From positions 1-23,935 of the forward strand of contig CAYMFD010000053.1 of assembly GCA_964389475.1 (NCBI GenBank): DNA of 23,935 bases. Reading direction: 5' to 3'. This DNA comes from CAYMFD01 sp964389475 (GTDB lineage Bacteria; Bacteroidota; Bacteroidia; Chitinophagales; Saprospiraceae). Positions 1 through 7,047 of the stretch are shown here, piece after piece. Both the position numbers and the translations under genes were made by a program. Each line of letters starts with the position of its first letter. Position 1 is the stretch's first letter. Under the pieces are notes generated by a model that saw only the letters and a list, made by a program, of their open reading frames with translations, was not told the DNA's origin and made no database searches.

Positions 1-61
1 TTTTGCCTCAGCTGCTAATAAACACATCGACAGCGAATAGGCGAATACTACAAATCACACA

Positions 62-72
62 AATCGACAAAT
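62..72 (+). repeat. Dispersed intergenic motif AATCGACAAAT (copy 1)
   Basis: The 11-mer AATCGACAAAT lies in an A/C-rich stretch (about 30-110) with several degenerate CAAATC units and GCGAAT units. The same 11-mer occurs on the opposite strand at 4563-4573, and a one-mismatch copy occurs at 23834-23844. All three are outside genes. No complete gene is visible in bases 1-140. Confidence 0.5.
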
Positions 73-115
73 ATTACCTTCCAACAAATCAACAAATCAA
101 GCCACAAAATCATCG

Positions 116-123
116 TACCTTTG
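116..123 (+). promoter_or_regulatory. -7 promoter box of ssb
   Basis: TACCTTTG matches the Bacteroidota -7 consensus TAnnTTTG exactly and ends 17 nt before the ssb ATG. No clear TTG (-33) is seen at the usual distance upstream. Confidence 0.6.
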
Positions 124-140
124 AGTAAAATCTGTGAGTC

Positions 141-605
141 ATGATAAATAAGGTAACCCTAATCGGTAATCTGGGTCGAGATCCAGAAGTAAGACACCTA
201 GAAGGTGGCGGCGTCGTAGCTCGACTAGCCGTAGCGACTAACGAAAATTACAAGGATAGAGCGGGAGAGTGGCAGACGAAGACGGAGTGGCACAACGTAG
301 AACTCTGGGGTGCAGCCGCTGAGCGAGCAGAACGCCAGTTTAAGAAAGGGAACCTCATCTATATCGAGGGTAAGATACAAACAGACAAGTGGCAGGATCA
401 AACGGGTAATGATCGATATACTACTAAGGTGAGAGCACTCTCCATAAGATCGCTTGAGCGACGAGAACAGCAAGAGCAGGTGGGTGCAGGAGCAGCAAAT
501 CCCATGGGCGGTAATTTTACCCCGATGGCAACTCCTGCTGAGGTGCCCGGTGCCAAGAATGTATCTACGCCACCGGCCGAAGGGGAGACCGACCTTCCAT
601 TTTAG
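141..605 (+). CDS. ssb: Single-stranded DNA-binding protein
   Basis: SSB coats single-stranded DNA during replication, recombination and repair and recruits partner proteins through its C-terminal tip. The 154-residue protein begins MINKVTLIGNLGRDPEVR and has the OB-fold of bacterial SSBs over about residues 1-105, including the TEWHNVELWG segment. A flexible Gly/Pro/Ala-rich linker follows. It ends in the acidic tip ETDLPF, the counterpart of the DDDLPF/DDDIPF partner-binding tip, so the gene is complete. A perfect -7 box lies just upstream and gldE starts 30 bp downstream, so the two are probably co-transcribed. In other Bacteroidota ssb also sits directly before gldE (recalled, not checked here). 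The start is ATG with no evident Shine-Dalgarno sequence. Confidence 0.97.
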   Translation: MINKVTLIGNLGRDPEVRHLEGGGVVARLAVATNENYKDRAGEWQTKTEWHNVELWGAAAERAERQFKKGNLIYIEGKIQTDKWQDQTGNDRYTTKVRALSIRSLERREQQEQVGAGAANPMGGNFTPMATPAEVPGAKNVSTPPAEGETDLPF

Positions 606-635
606 GTCACCCCATTACTCACGAAATCCATCATT

Positions 636-2027
636 TTGGACCCAGACCCTTCGTCCTACCTCGCACTATTCATACTGGCAGCAGCGCCTTCGACTATATG
701 GTTAGCCGTGTTGTTACTGGTTATTCTCATTATTTGTAGTGGACTTATCTCTGGTTCTGAGGTAGCATTTTTTGGCTTAGGTCCCAAGGACCTACACCAC
801 CTCGAGGACGAGACGGATCGGTCATCGTCCACACTGCTCAAGCTGCATGAGCGGCCTAGGACCTTGCTGGCCACCATACTGATCTGCAATAACTTTATCA
901 ATATTGCCATCGTTGTCGTATCTGACTTCCTCATCCGGCAGATGCTGGGACAGGATGCATTGCTATTTATCGGCGACTGGCTATATCAGCACCTAGGTGG
1001 GTTATCGGCCCTCCAGTACGGCAATATTTTCAACTTTTCGATTACCGTAATCGGTGTTACCTTTCTCTTGGTTCTTTTTGGAGAGGTGGCTCCTAAGATC
1101 TATGCCAATATCAATAACCTGCGCTTTGCCAAGCGTATGGCCATACCGCTTGATTTTCTAAATAGCATTTTTGGTCCATTCAGCCGTATACTAGTAGGGT
1201 GGAGCAATAGGATCGAGGGTAGGCTAGAGCACAACAATGGTAACTCGCAGGCCAGCCGAGAAGATATCGATCGAGCCATAGAGCTCAGCGTGAGCGAAGG
1301 TCAGAATGTAGAGCAAGAGGTCGACATACTCAAGGGTATCGTCAAGTTCGGTGATACGCCAGCCAAGCAGATCATGCGATCACGTGTCGATGTGGTCGCC
1401 CTAGATAAGATGGCCTCTTATCACGAGGTGATGGAGCTCGTACGGGCTAGCGGCTATAGTCGTATTCCTGTTTTTGAAGACGATTTCGACTCGGTAGTAG
1501 GTATTCTATATGCCAAAGATCTCTTGGGCCACAGCTCCGAAGCCAAGGATTTTGAGTGGCAGACCCTCGTGCGAGAAGGCGCCTTATTCGTACCCGAGAG
1601 CAAAAAGATCGATGAGTTACTGAGAGAGTTTCAGCAAAAACGTACGCATATAGCCATCGTAGTGGATGAGTATGGCGGTAGTAGTGGTCTGATCACCCTA
1701 GAGGATGTGATGGAGGAGGTCGTCGGTGATATCAAAGATGAGTTCGATGAGCTAGAGGATATCGAGTACGTACAGATCGGCCCTGGTAACTTTGTATTCG
1801 AAGGCAAGAGTATGGTCAATGACGTATGCAAGGTCATAGGCAAGGATACGACCTACTTTGATGAGATCAGAGGAGAGGCAGACAGCCTCGCAGGCCTCAT
1901 CCTAGAAGGTACAGGCGCCATACCCAAGCCTGAGCGAAAGATTATTTACAAGGATATAGAGTTTAAGATCGTAAGTGTAACCAAGCGTAGAATTGAAAAG
2001 ATCAATGTTAAGATTACTCGTACTTAG
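636..2027 (+). CDS. gldE: Gliding motility-associated protein GldE (DUF21/CBS/CorC family)
   Basis: The 463-residue product has the architecture of the HlyC/CorC family. A DUF21 membrane domain with hydrophobic helices covers about residues 15-190 and carries ISGSEVAFF and the LFGEVAPK motif (147-154). Two CBS domains lie at about 246-300 and 310-368, the latter containing VVDEYGGSSGLITLEDVMEE, and a CorC_HlyC C-terminal domain covers about 385-460. In Flavobacterium johnsoniae, GldE works with GldD in gliding/T9SS, and family relatives are linked to divalent-cation transport; the precise activity is not known. Its position between ssb and gldD supports the name. The start is inferred as TTG at 636 (L/M-DPDPSS): no in-frame ATG exists near the N-terminus, and the out-of-frame ATG near 699 cannot be used. 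The last 23 bp overlap gldD. Confidence 0.93.
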   Translation: MDPDPSSYLALFILAAAPSTIWLAVLLLVILIICSGLISGSEVAFFGLGPKDLHHLEDETDRSSSTLLKLHERPRTLLATILICNNFINIAIVVVSDFLIRQMLGQDALLFIGDWLYQHLGGLSALQYGNIFNFSITVIGVTFLLVLFGEVAPKIYANINNLRFAKRMAIPLDFLNSIFGPFSRILVGWSNRIEGRLEHNNGNSQASREDIDRAIELSVSEGQNVEQEVDILKGIVKFGDTPAKQIMRSRVDVVALDKMASYHEVMELVRASGYSRIPVFEDDFDSVVGILYAKDLLGHSSEAKDFEWQTLVREGALFVPESKKIDELLREFQQKRTHIAIVVDEYGGSSGLITLEDVMEEVVGDIKDEFDELEDIEYVQIGPGNFVFEGKSMVNDVCKVIGKDTTYFDEIRGEADSLAGLILEGTGAIPKPERKIIYKDIEFKIVSVTKRRIEKINVKITRT

Positions 2028-2595
2028 TGTCATCTGCGCCTGTGGTCTACAGGCCTGTGATGACCCCATTTATACGCCTAAGCCTCGGATGTTTCCACGG
2101 GTCGACTATCCGGACAGGGACTACAAGATCTTTGAGCAAGATGGCTGCCCTTTCACCTTTGAGTATCCGGCATATGCTGAGGTATCACAGGGTGACTATG
2201 TATTCGATGATAGCTATAACAGTGCTTGCTGGTTCAACTTAGAGATACCCGCCTTTAATGGCACCCTCTATAGTAGCTATGTACCCGTTGAGTCAGAGCT
2301 GGCATTTAACAAGGTGATACGAGATGCCTTTAAGATCGTAGGGAAGCACAATACCAAGGCCAACTACAGAGAGGAGGCCGTCATACAGAACGACCAAGGC
2401 GTCAGTGGCCTAGCATTTAACATCAAGGGGCCCGTGGCGACGCCTTATCAATACTACGTGACAGATACGACGCAGCACTTCTTTAGGGCCAGTCTATACT
2501 TCAATACTCAGGTGGCACCAGATAGTATGGCACCTATTTATAAATATGTGATTGAGGACGTCCAGCATATGATCGATACGTGGGAGTGGCAGTAA
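2005..2595 (+). CDS. gldD: Gliding motility lipoprotein GldD
   Basis: A 196-residue predicted lipoprotein. The N-terminus MLRLLVLSVICACGLQAC ends in a lipobox (LQAC), so signal peptidase II should cleave before the cysteine and leave a membrane-anchored lipoprotein. Family hallmarks follow: a basic Pro-rich stretch (YTPKPRMFPRVDYP), then CPFTFEYPAYAEV, CWFNLEIPAFNGTLYSSY and a C-terminal LYFNTQVAPDSMAPIY. GldD is required for gliding motility and T9SS function in Flavobacterium, probably in the envelope together with GldE. The chosen ATG overlaps the gldE stop region by 23 bp, which suggests translational coupling. A TTG at 1993 would add four residues (M-K-R-S) and a more typical basic n-region, so it cannot be excluded. 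Confidence 0.93.
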   Translation: MLRLLVLSVICACGLQACDDPIYTPKPRMFPRVDYPDRDYKIFEQDGCPFTFEYPAYAEVSQGDYVFDDSYNSACWFNLEIPAFNGTLYSSYVPVESELAFNKVIRDAFKIVGKHNTKANYREEAVIQNDQGVSGLAFNIKGPVATPYQYYVTDTTQHFFRASLYFNTQVAPDSMAPIYKYVIEDVQHMIDTWEWQ

Positions 2596-2610
2596 TCGAT
2601 AGACACTTAC

Positions 2611-2618
2611 TATCTTAG
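2611..2618 (+). promoter_or_regulatory. -7-like promoter box 4 nt before the GGGPS start
   Basis: TATCTTAG matches TAnnTTTG at 5 of its 6 defined positions and lies in the short space between the gldD stop and the next ATG. Only 4 nt separate it from ATG 2623, so a transcript from it would be leaderless or nearly so. No TTG -33 element is evident. Confidence 0.4.
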
Positions 2619-2622
2619 CGCC

Positions 2623-3381
2623 ATGCAACCTATCCACTCATCACTCCACGAGGCCAAACAATCGGGTAATAAGAAGTTTGCTGTGCTGATCGATCCTGAT
2701 CAGGATAAGATCGGACAACTGGACCGTGTGATCGAGTTGGGCAATGCCGCTCACGTAGACTACTGGCTGGTCGGTGGTAGCCTGCTCGTGCAGGATGTCA
2801 TGACCGAGGTGCTTACCAAGCTCAAGACACAGAGTAGGATACCGATAGTACTTTTCCCAGGTAGTACCATGCAGGTACACCCACTTGCAGATGCTATCTT
2901 ACTACTATCCCTCATCAGTGGTCGCAACCCAGACTTACTCATAGGCAGTCATGTGCAGGCAGCTCCTAGGATCCGACGGGCTGGTCTGGAGGTGTTACCC
3001 ACGGGTTATATGATTATCGACGGCGGTGTAGAGACAGCTGTATCATATATGAGTAATACTCGACCCATACCGCGTGACAAGGTCGATATCGCTCAGTGTA
3101 CAGCGATGGCAGGTGAGATGCTAGGCCTCAAGACCATCTATATGGATGCTGGTAGTGGTGCTCTGCATCCTATCACATCAGCGATGATCAGCAAGGTGGC
3201 GGCTCAGGTAGATGTGCCATTGATCGTAGGTGGTGGCATACGTGATGCTCGGGAGGCAGAGCGAGTGATCGCTGCCGGAGCAGATATGATCGTCGTGGGC
3301 AATGCTGTAGAGCAGTCACCAGACCTACTTATGGATATCTCAGCCGTGGTGCATGCCTATGCTGGTCGTCCTCTGGTATAG
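2623..3381 (+). CDS. Geranylgeranylglyceryl phosphate synthase family protein (PcrB-like)
   Basis: The family condenses sn-glycerol-1-phosphate with a polyprenyl diphosphate, the first step of ether-lipid formation. Bacteroidota members form the hexameric group II enzymes, some shown to use geranylgeranyl diphosphate. The 252-residue protein fits a TIM barrel: KFAVLIDPDQDK at strand 1, VGGSLLVQD, PIVLFPGS, a tyrosine/Asp segment IYMDAGSGALHP, and the C-terminal phosphate-binding end VPLIVGGGIRDAREAERVIAAGADMIVVGNAVE. Length is normal for the family. The exact prenyl substrate cannot be read from sequence. It follows gldD by 27 bp but appears to have its own -7 box; whether it is also read from the gld transcript is open. 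Confidence 0.93.
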   Translation: MQPIHSSLHEAKQSGNKKFAVLIDPDQDKIGQLDRVIELGNAAHVDYWLVGGSLLVQDVMTEVLTKLKTQSRIPIVLFPGSTMQVHPLADAILLLSLISGRNPDLLIGSHVQAAPRIRRAGLEVLPTGYMIIDGGVETAVSYMSNTRPIPRDKVDIAQCTAMAGEMLGLKTIYMDAGSGALHPITSAMISKVAAQVDVPLIVGGGIRDAREAERVIAAGADMIVVGNAVEQSPDLLMDISAVVHAYAGRPLV

Positions 3382-3548
3382 GTTTCCCGATTGGAGTATT
3401 CTGCTACATCTACATTGATATTCGTTACTGCAGTATTACTTCCTACTTGATTGACTTAGGCTGATACAACATTCTGTCCACACTCGGTTTTATTAACCTT
3501 AGATCCGAGTTATCAAGAAATAGAAAGCGTAGTTACTACCTTGTGATC

Positions 3549-3572
3549 ATGCAAGAACAAGCGTATGAGTAA
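3549..3572 (+). other. Seven-codon upstream reading frame overlapping the rsgA start
   Basis: ATG at 3549 opens a frame encoding MQEQAYE and stops with TAA at 3570-3572, so its end overlaps the rsgA ATG (3565-3567) in another frame. Such an overlap could couple translation to rsgA. A chance ORF of this length is also common, and no ribosome-binding sequence is visible. Confidence 0.2.
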
Positions 3573-4524
3573 ACAGGATACTCTAGAGGGTACCGTTATC
3601 AAAAGTACAGGCAGCTGGTACGATGTGGAGGCTGCAGATGGTGTCATCTATAAGAGTCGTATCAAAGGGCGGTTTAGGCTAGACGGCCTCAAGGTGACTA
3701 ATCCCATAGCCGTCGGTGATAAGGTTGTCGTCAAGGTGAGCGACTATGAGGATGCCGGGACTATAGTCGAAATAAAGCCTCGCAATAACTACGTCGTACG
3801 ATCCTCTCCCCGCAAGCGACACCACGTACACCTGCTAGCTAGTAATGTGGATCAGGCGATGCTCATCGTCACCATGGTCGAGCCCAAGCTCAAGCAGGGC
3901 TTTATAGATCGATTCTTACTCATGACAGAGCCCTATGATATACCGGCCATCATAGTGTTTAACAAGGCAGACCTCCACGACCAGCAGGCTGCTGCTACCT
4001 ACCAAGAGCTACATAGCCTATATGTCGATATCGGCTACCAAGTAGTACTCGTCTCAGCGACAGAAGACCAGGGTCTCGCAGAGCTTAAGGATATCTTGAC
4101 GGATAAGATTACGCTGATCGTCGGCCAGAGTGGTGTCGGTAAGTCTACGATCGTCAATGCGATAGAGCCCAACCTAGACCTACGTACTGGCGATATCTCC
4201 GACTACTCGGGCAAGGGCCAGCACACTACTACTTTTGCCGAAATGTACCACCTGTCCTTTGGAGGATCGATTATAGATACACCAGGTATCAAGACACTAG
4301 CCTTCAACCACCTCGAGGTGATGGATGTAGCCCATAACTTTAAGGAGTTTTTTCGCCTTAGCGATGACTGCCGCTTTAATAATTGTACCCACCGCAATGA
4401 GCCAGGCTGTGCAGTCAAGGAGGCTATTGAGTCTGGTGACATCTCTCCGCTGCGATACATCAACTACAACCTACTCGTAGACGAGGTAGAAGACCAAAAC
4501 TACTGGGAGCGACACAAGGGGTAG
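3565..4524 (+). CDS. rsgA: Ribosome small subunit-dependent GTPase RsgA
   Basis: RsgA is a circularly permuted GTPase that acts late in 30S ribosomal subunit maturation. The 319-residue protein has an N-terminal OB-fold (about 1-75), then the permuted G domain with G4 NKAD (133-136), G1 GQSGVGKST (187-195), a switch region with KGQHTTT (217-223) and G3 DTPG (238-241). The C-terminal zinc site is C269-x4-C274-x-H276-x5-C282. All expected motifs are present in the permuted order, so it should be functional. It starts 183 bp after the GGGPS gene and converges on dnaX. The promoter is not clear: TACCTTGT near 3537 only partly fits the -7 consensus. Confidence 0.97.
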   Translation: MSKQDTLEGTVIKSTGSWYDVEAADGVIYKSRIKGRFRLDGLKVTNPIAVGDKVVVKVSDYEDAGTIVEIKPRNNYVVRSSPRKRHHVHLLASNVDQAMLIVTMVEPKLKQGFIDRFLLMTEPYDIPAIIVFNKADLHDQQAAATYQELHSLYVDIGYQVVLVSATEDQGLAELKDILTDKITLIVGQSGVGKSTIVNAIEPNLDLRTGDISDYSGKGQHTTTFAEMYHLSFGGSIIDTPGIKTLAFNHLEVMDVAHNFKEFFRLSDDCRFNNCTHRNEPGCAVKEAIESGDISPLRYINYNLLVDEVEDQNYWERHKG

Positions 4525-4532
4525 GCTGCTAT

Positions 4533-4544
4533 GCGCTTAAGCGC
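4533..4544. repeat. Perfect 12-bp palindrome between convergent rsgA and dnaX
   Basis: GCGCTTAAGCGC is a perfect palindrome 8 bp after the rsgA stop. It lacks a flanking T run on either strand, so it does not look like an intrinsic terminator. A protein-binding site or a chance palindrome are alternatives. Confidence 0.3.
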
Positions 4545-4562
4545 TTGCTAGGTAATCTGCTG

Positions 4563-4573
4563 ATTTGTCGATT
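4563..4573 (-). repeat. Dispersed intergenic motif AATCGACAAAT (copy 2)
   Basis: On the minus strand this reads AATCGACAAAT, preceded by AGCGAAGTAGCG; the region at 32-72 also has a GCGAAT-rich lead-in before the same 11-mer. The rest of the rsgA-dnaX spacer (about 4625-4690) is an A/C/T-rich, purine-poor tract on the plus strand with AACC-type units and no gene. Confidence 0.45.
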
Positions 4574-4684
4574 CGCTACTTCGCTAACATGGTCTATAGA
4601 TATACGCTGCTCAATGACCAGCATGTGCCCATTAACCTACTAACCTATAAACCTAATCAACCAATAAACTATCCAACCATCCAA

Positions 4685-6550
4685 CTATTGATCTACCTCC
4701 AACATAAACCGATCTCGTAGCTCATCGATGAGGGGATTTTTCTCCTTCATGATTTGATACTTTTCCTTATTGGTGAGAAGAGTCTTTGGTTTCAACTGTT
4801 CGTAGTCGGGGAAGTGAGCCTTGTCCACCTCGATGATAAACTTGAGGTCAGGGGTACCTGTTTCATGCCTTATCTGGTCGAGTAAGGTGACCTCCTGCTG
4901 TATGATATCCTTGTTGAAGGCACTTGGCACGGTCAGCTTTACCTCTTTGCCACTATAGGTTAGCAAGGCCTGGCTGAGAGCAGTAACTACGTTTTTGCTT
5001 TCGGAGTTTTCGAGGTAGTTGTTCCAGATCTTTTCTATGGTCTCTTTACTGAGGTTTTTCTTAAGCTCGAGTTGCTGTCGTTCGATCTCTTTGACCTGCT
5101 TGAGGAGGTCAGCCGTACTGCTGATCTGTGGTGTATTGATCACCTGATCACTGGCCGGTGTAGATCGCTCTATGGTGACTGGGCCCGTTGCTTCTGTCGT
5201 TTCTTTCTGCTCCGGTGTAGCCGCACCCTCGGGAGTAGGTGCTGGGGTAGGTACTGGCGGTTGCGGACTAGGTGCCGGTGCCTTGACCTCGCTGACGGCT
5301 GGCTCTGGTGGTGTAGCTCTATCTACTGGAGTAGTAGGCTCTACGGTTGTGGGTGTAGTAGATTCCTGGGTAGTAGGCAGCGGTTGCTTAGCAGCAGGTG
5401 CGGGACTATCGTTCGCTACTGGAGTTTTTTTTTCCTCGAGTAGTCCAGTTGATACCCGCGTGCTGATGTAGGATATCTTACTCAGGGCTATCTCGACATG
5501 CAGGCGCTTATTCTTAGCCCTCGGGAAGTGGACATCGGCCTGGTTGAGGACATTGAGACTTGATAGTAGGAACGCCGTAGAGCATAGACTCGCCTGATCT
5601 AGGTATCGCTGGCGCAGGGCCTTGGTCGTATTAAGAAGTTGTACCGTTTCAGGGGTTTTGGCAACCATCAGATCCCGGAAGTGCTCACTGAGGCCTTGCA
5701 TCGTCTGCTCCACATCAAATCCCTTACTGATCGTGTCATCTAGGATGAGCATAACCTGCGAGAGGTCTTGGTGTAGACAGGCATCTACTATCCTGAAGTA
5801 GTAGTCGTAGTCGAGGATGTTGAGGTTGTCGATAACATCCTTGTAGGTGATTGTCTGGCCTGATCCACTAGCGATCTTATCATAGATAGATAGGGCATCA
5901 CGCATGGCGCCATCTGCCTTTTGTGCTATAGTATATAGGGCCTCATACTCAGCGGTACGGTTCTCTGCAGCAGTGATCGACTGCAGTTGAGAGACGATGT
6001 CCTCTACTTGTATCCGCTTAAAGTCAAAGATCTGGCACCGACTCAGTATCGTCGGTATGATCTTGTGTTTCTCGGTAGTCGCTAGGATGAATATACCATA
6101 GTCAGGTGGCTCCTCTAGTGTCTTGAGAAAGGCATTAAATGCCTGCGTCGACAGCATGTGGACCTCATCAATGATGAAGATCTTGTACTTGCCCTGTTGT
6201 GGCTGAAACCGTACCTGCTCGATGAGGTTACGCATGTCATTGACACTATTGTTAGACGCAGCGTCGAGCTCGATGATATTAAAAGAGGCGTTGTTGTTAA
6301 AAGCCGTACAGGAGCTGCATGTGTTACATGGCGTTGCTGCGTCTTGTAGGTCTTCGCAGTTGAGGACCTTGGCGAGTATCCTGGCGCAGGTCGTCTTACC
6401 CACACCTCGCGGCCCACAGAATAGGAAGGCGTGTGCTAGCTGATTGGTCTCCAGGGCATTGGTTAGAGTTTTGGCAATATGGTTCTGCCCGATCACCTCA
6501 CTGAAGGTGGAGGGTCTGTATTTCCTTGCTGAAACTACAAATTGACTCAT
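4685..6550 (-). CDS. dnaX: DNA polymerase III subunit gamma/tau
   Basis: DnaX is the ATPase of the clamp loader that places the sliding clamp on primed DNA, and its long (tau) form also bridges to the polymerase. The 621-residue protein has Walker A GPRGVGKTT (46-54), a four-cysteine zinc module (C65, C75, C78, C81), Walker B DEVHML (128-133), the sensor-1 segment ATTEKHKIIPTILSRC (157-172) and domain III to about residue 365. A Pro/Thr/Ala-rich linker (about 376-470) leads to a coiled-coil/tau-like C-terminus. Codons 373-376 contain a run of nine A (5425-5433) at the domain III-linker junction; slippage either way would give a gamma-like protein of 377 or 381 residues. Start ATG 6550 follows a -7 box by 25 nt. 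Confidence 0.97.
   Translation of the reverse strand: MSQFVVSARKYRPSTFSEVIGQNHIAKTLTNALETNQLAHAFLFCGPRGVGKTTCARILAKVLNCEDLQDAATPCNTCSSCTAFNNNASFNIIELDAASNNSVNDMRNLIEQVRFQPQQGKYKIFIIDEVHMLSTQAFNAFLKTLEEPPDYGIFILATTEKHKIIPTILSRCQIFDFKRIQVEDIVSQLQSITAAENRTAEYEALYTIAQKADGAMRDALSIYDKIASGSGQTITYKDVIDNLNILDYDYYFRIVDACLHQDLSQVMLILDDTISKGFDVEQTMQGLSEHFRDLMVAKTPETVQLLNTTKALRQRYLDQASLCSTAFLLSSLNVLNQADVHFPRAKNKRLHVEIALSKISYISTRVSTGLLEEKKTPVANDSPAPAAKQPLPTTQESTTPTTVEPTTPVDRATPPEPAVSEVKAPAPSPQPPVPTPAPTPEGAATPEQKETTEATGPVTIERSTPASDQVINTPQISSTADLLKQVKEIERQQLELKKNLSKETIEKIWNNYLENSESKNVVTALSQALLTYSGKEVKLTVPSAFNKDIIQQEVTLLDQIRHETGTPDLKFIIEVDKAHFPDYEQLKPKTLLTNKEKYQIMKEKNPLIDELRDRFMLEVDQ
5416..5443 (-). promoter_or_regulatory. 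A9 slippery run in a hairpin loop within dnaX
   Basis: On the dnaX mRNA strand a stem CTACTCGAG / CTCCAGTAG (8 of 9 bases pair, one C-C mismatch) flanks a loop of G plus nine A. In the reading frame the codons are GAA AAA AAA ACT, so the phase fits an A-AAA-AAA slippery heptamer. One extra A (or a -1 ribosomal shift) leads to TAG six codons after the AAA pair, and one A fewer leads to TAG after two codons. Thermus dnaX uses transcriptional slippage on an A run and E. coli dnaX uses -1 frameshifting to make gamma. Here the process is inferred. Confidence 0.5.
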
Positions 6551-6575
6551 ACTCTTGACCTATTTACTGCCGCCG

Positions 6576-6583
6576 CTAAGGTA
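6576..6583 (-). promoter_or_regulatory. -7-like promoter box of dnaX
   Basis: On the minus strand TACCTTAG lies 25 nt before the dnaX ATG. It matches TAnnTTTG except for A at the seventh position, the same variant seen before the GGGPS gene. Confidence 0.45.
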
Positions 6584-6831
6584 ATCATATATGTAGTAAT
6601 GGGAGAGGGGTAATATGGACCTCTACGAGGTATTGTCGATCATCGATGGAGTCGCCGTATGTACTACTATCGACCATTAGATGTAATAGATTGACATAGG
6701 ATTTGATCCGTGTTTATAGCACAGCGGGTGCAACCACGACAGCACTTACCTAGGTCTTTCGGTCTGCAATCGTAACCCCAATCAATACCTACAAATGGAC
6801 AGTCAAATTCGACCGTATTCAAGAATCAATT

Positions 6832-6870
6832 AACAACAAAAAACCAGACTAGACGCAATATCTAGCCTGG
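6832..6870 (-). terminator. Intrinsic terminator-like hairpin, minus strand
   Basis: CCAGACTAGA (6844-6853) pairs with TCTAGCCTGG (6861-6870) with one A-C mismatch and a 7-nt loop. On the minus strand the hairpin is followed by six T and then GTTGTTAA, the layout of a rho-independent terminator. Any transcript it ends would come from the gap at 6948-7047 or run antisense to the SPOR gene; no minus-strand gene is visible. Confidence 0.55.
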
Positions 6871-6947
6871 CACTCTTGAGCCGAGTACTATCAATATACC
6901 TATTGACTATAGGTCAAGTAAAACGTGATAAACGATAGACGGATGAA

Positions 6948-7047
6948 NNNNNNNNNNNNNNNNNNNNNNNNNNNNNNNNNNNNNNNNNNNNNNNNNNNNN
7001 NNNNNNNNNNNNNNNNNNNNNNNNNNNNNNNNNNNNNNNNNNNNNNN
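6948..7047. other. Assembly gap (100 N)
   Basis: Exactly 100 N, a conventional placeholder rather than a measured length. It removes the start of the SPOR-domain gene. Confidence 0.95.

Larger units (their letters stand above)
6551..6947. other. Intergenic region between dnaX and the 7-kb gap
   Basis: About 400 bp without a supported gene. It contains the dnaX -7 box (6576-6583) and a minus-strand terminator-like hairpin (6832-6870). A short inverted repeat, TTGAC-N5-GTCAA, lies near 6903-6917. I looked for tRNA arms and small ORFs on both strands and found none convincing. A promoter for the gene to the right could lie here or inside the gap. Confidence 0.5.

Noticed and set aside
5072..5471. 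Plus-strand open frames antisense to the dnaX linker
   Set aside because: They are low-complexity Gly/Val/Ser or Arg/Leu/Trp translations of the Pro/Thr-rich linker codons on the opposite strand.
6600..6840. Possible tRNA or small RNA gene upstream of dnaX
   Set aside because: An ATTCGA triplet context near 6806 recalls a T-arm, but no matching acceptor, D or anticodon stems can be formed.
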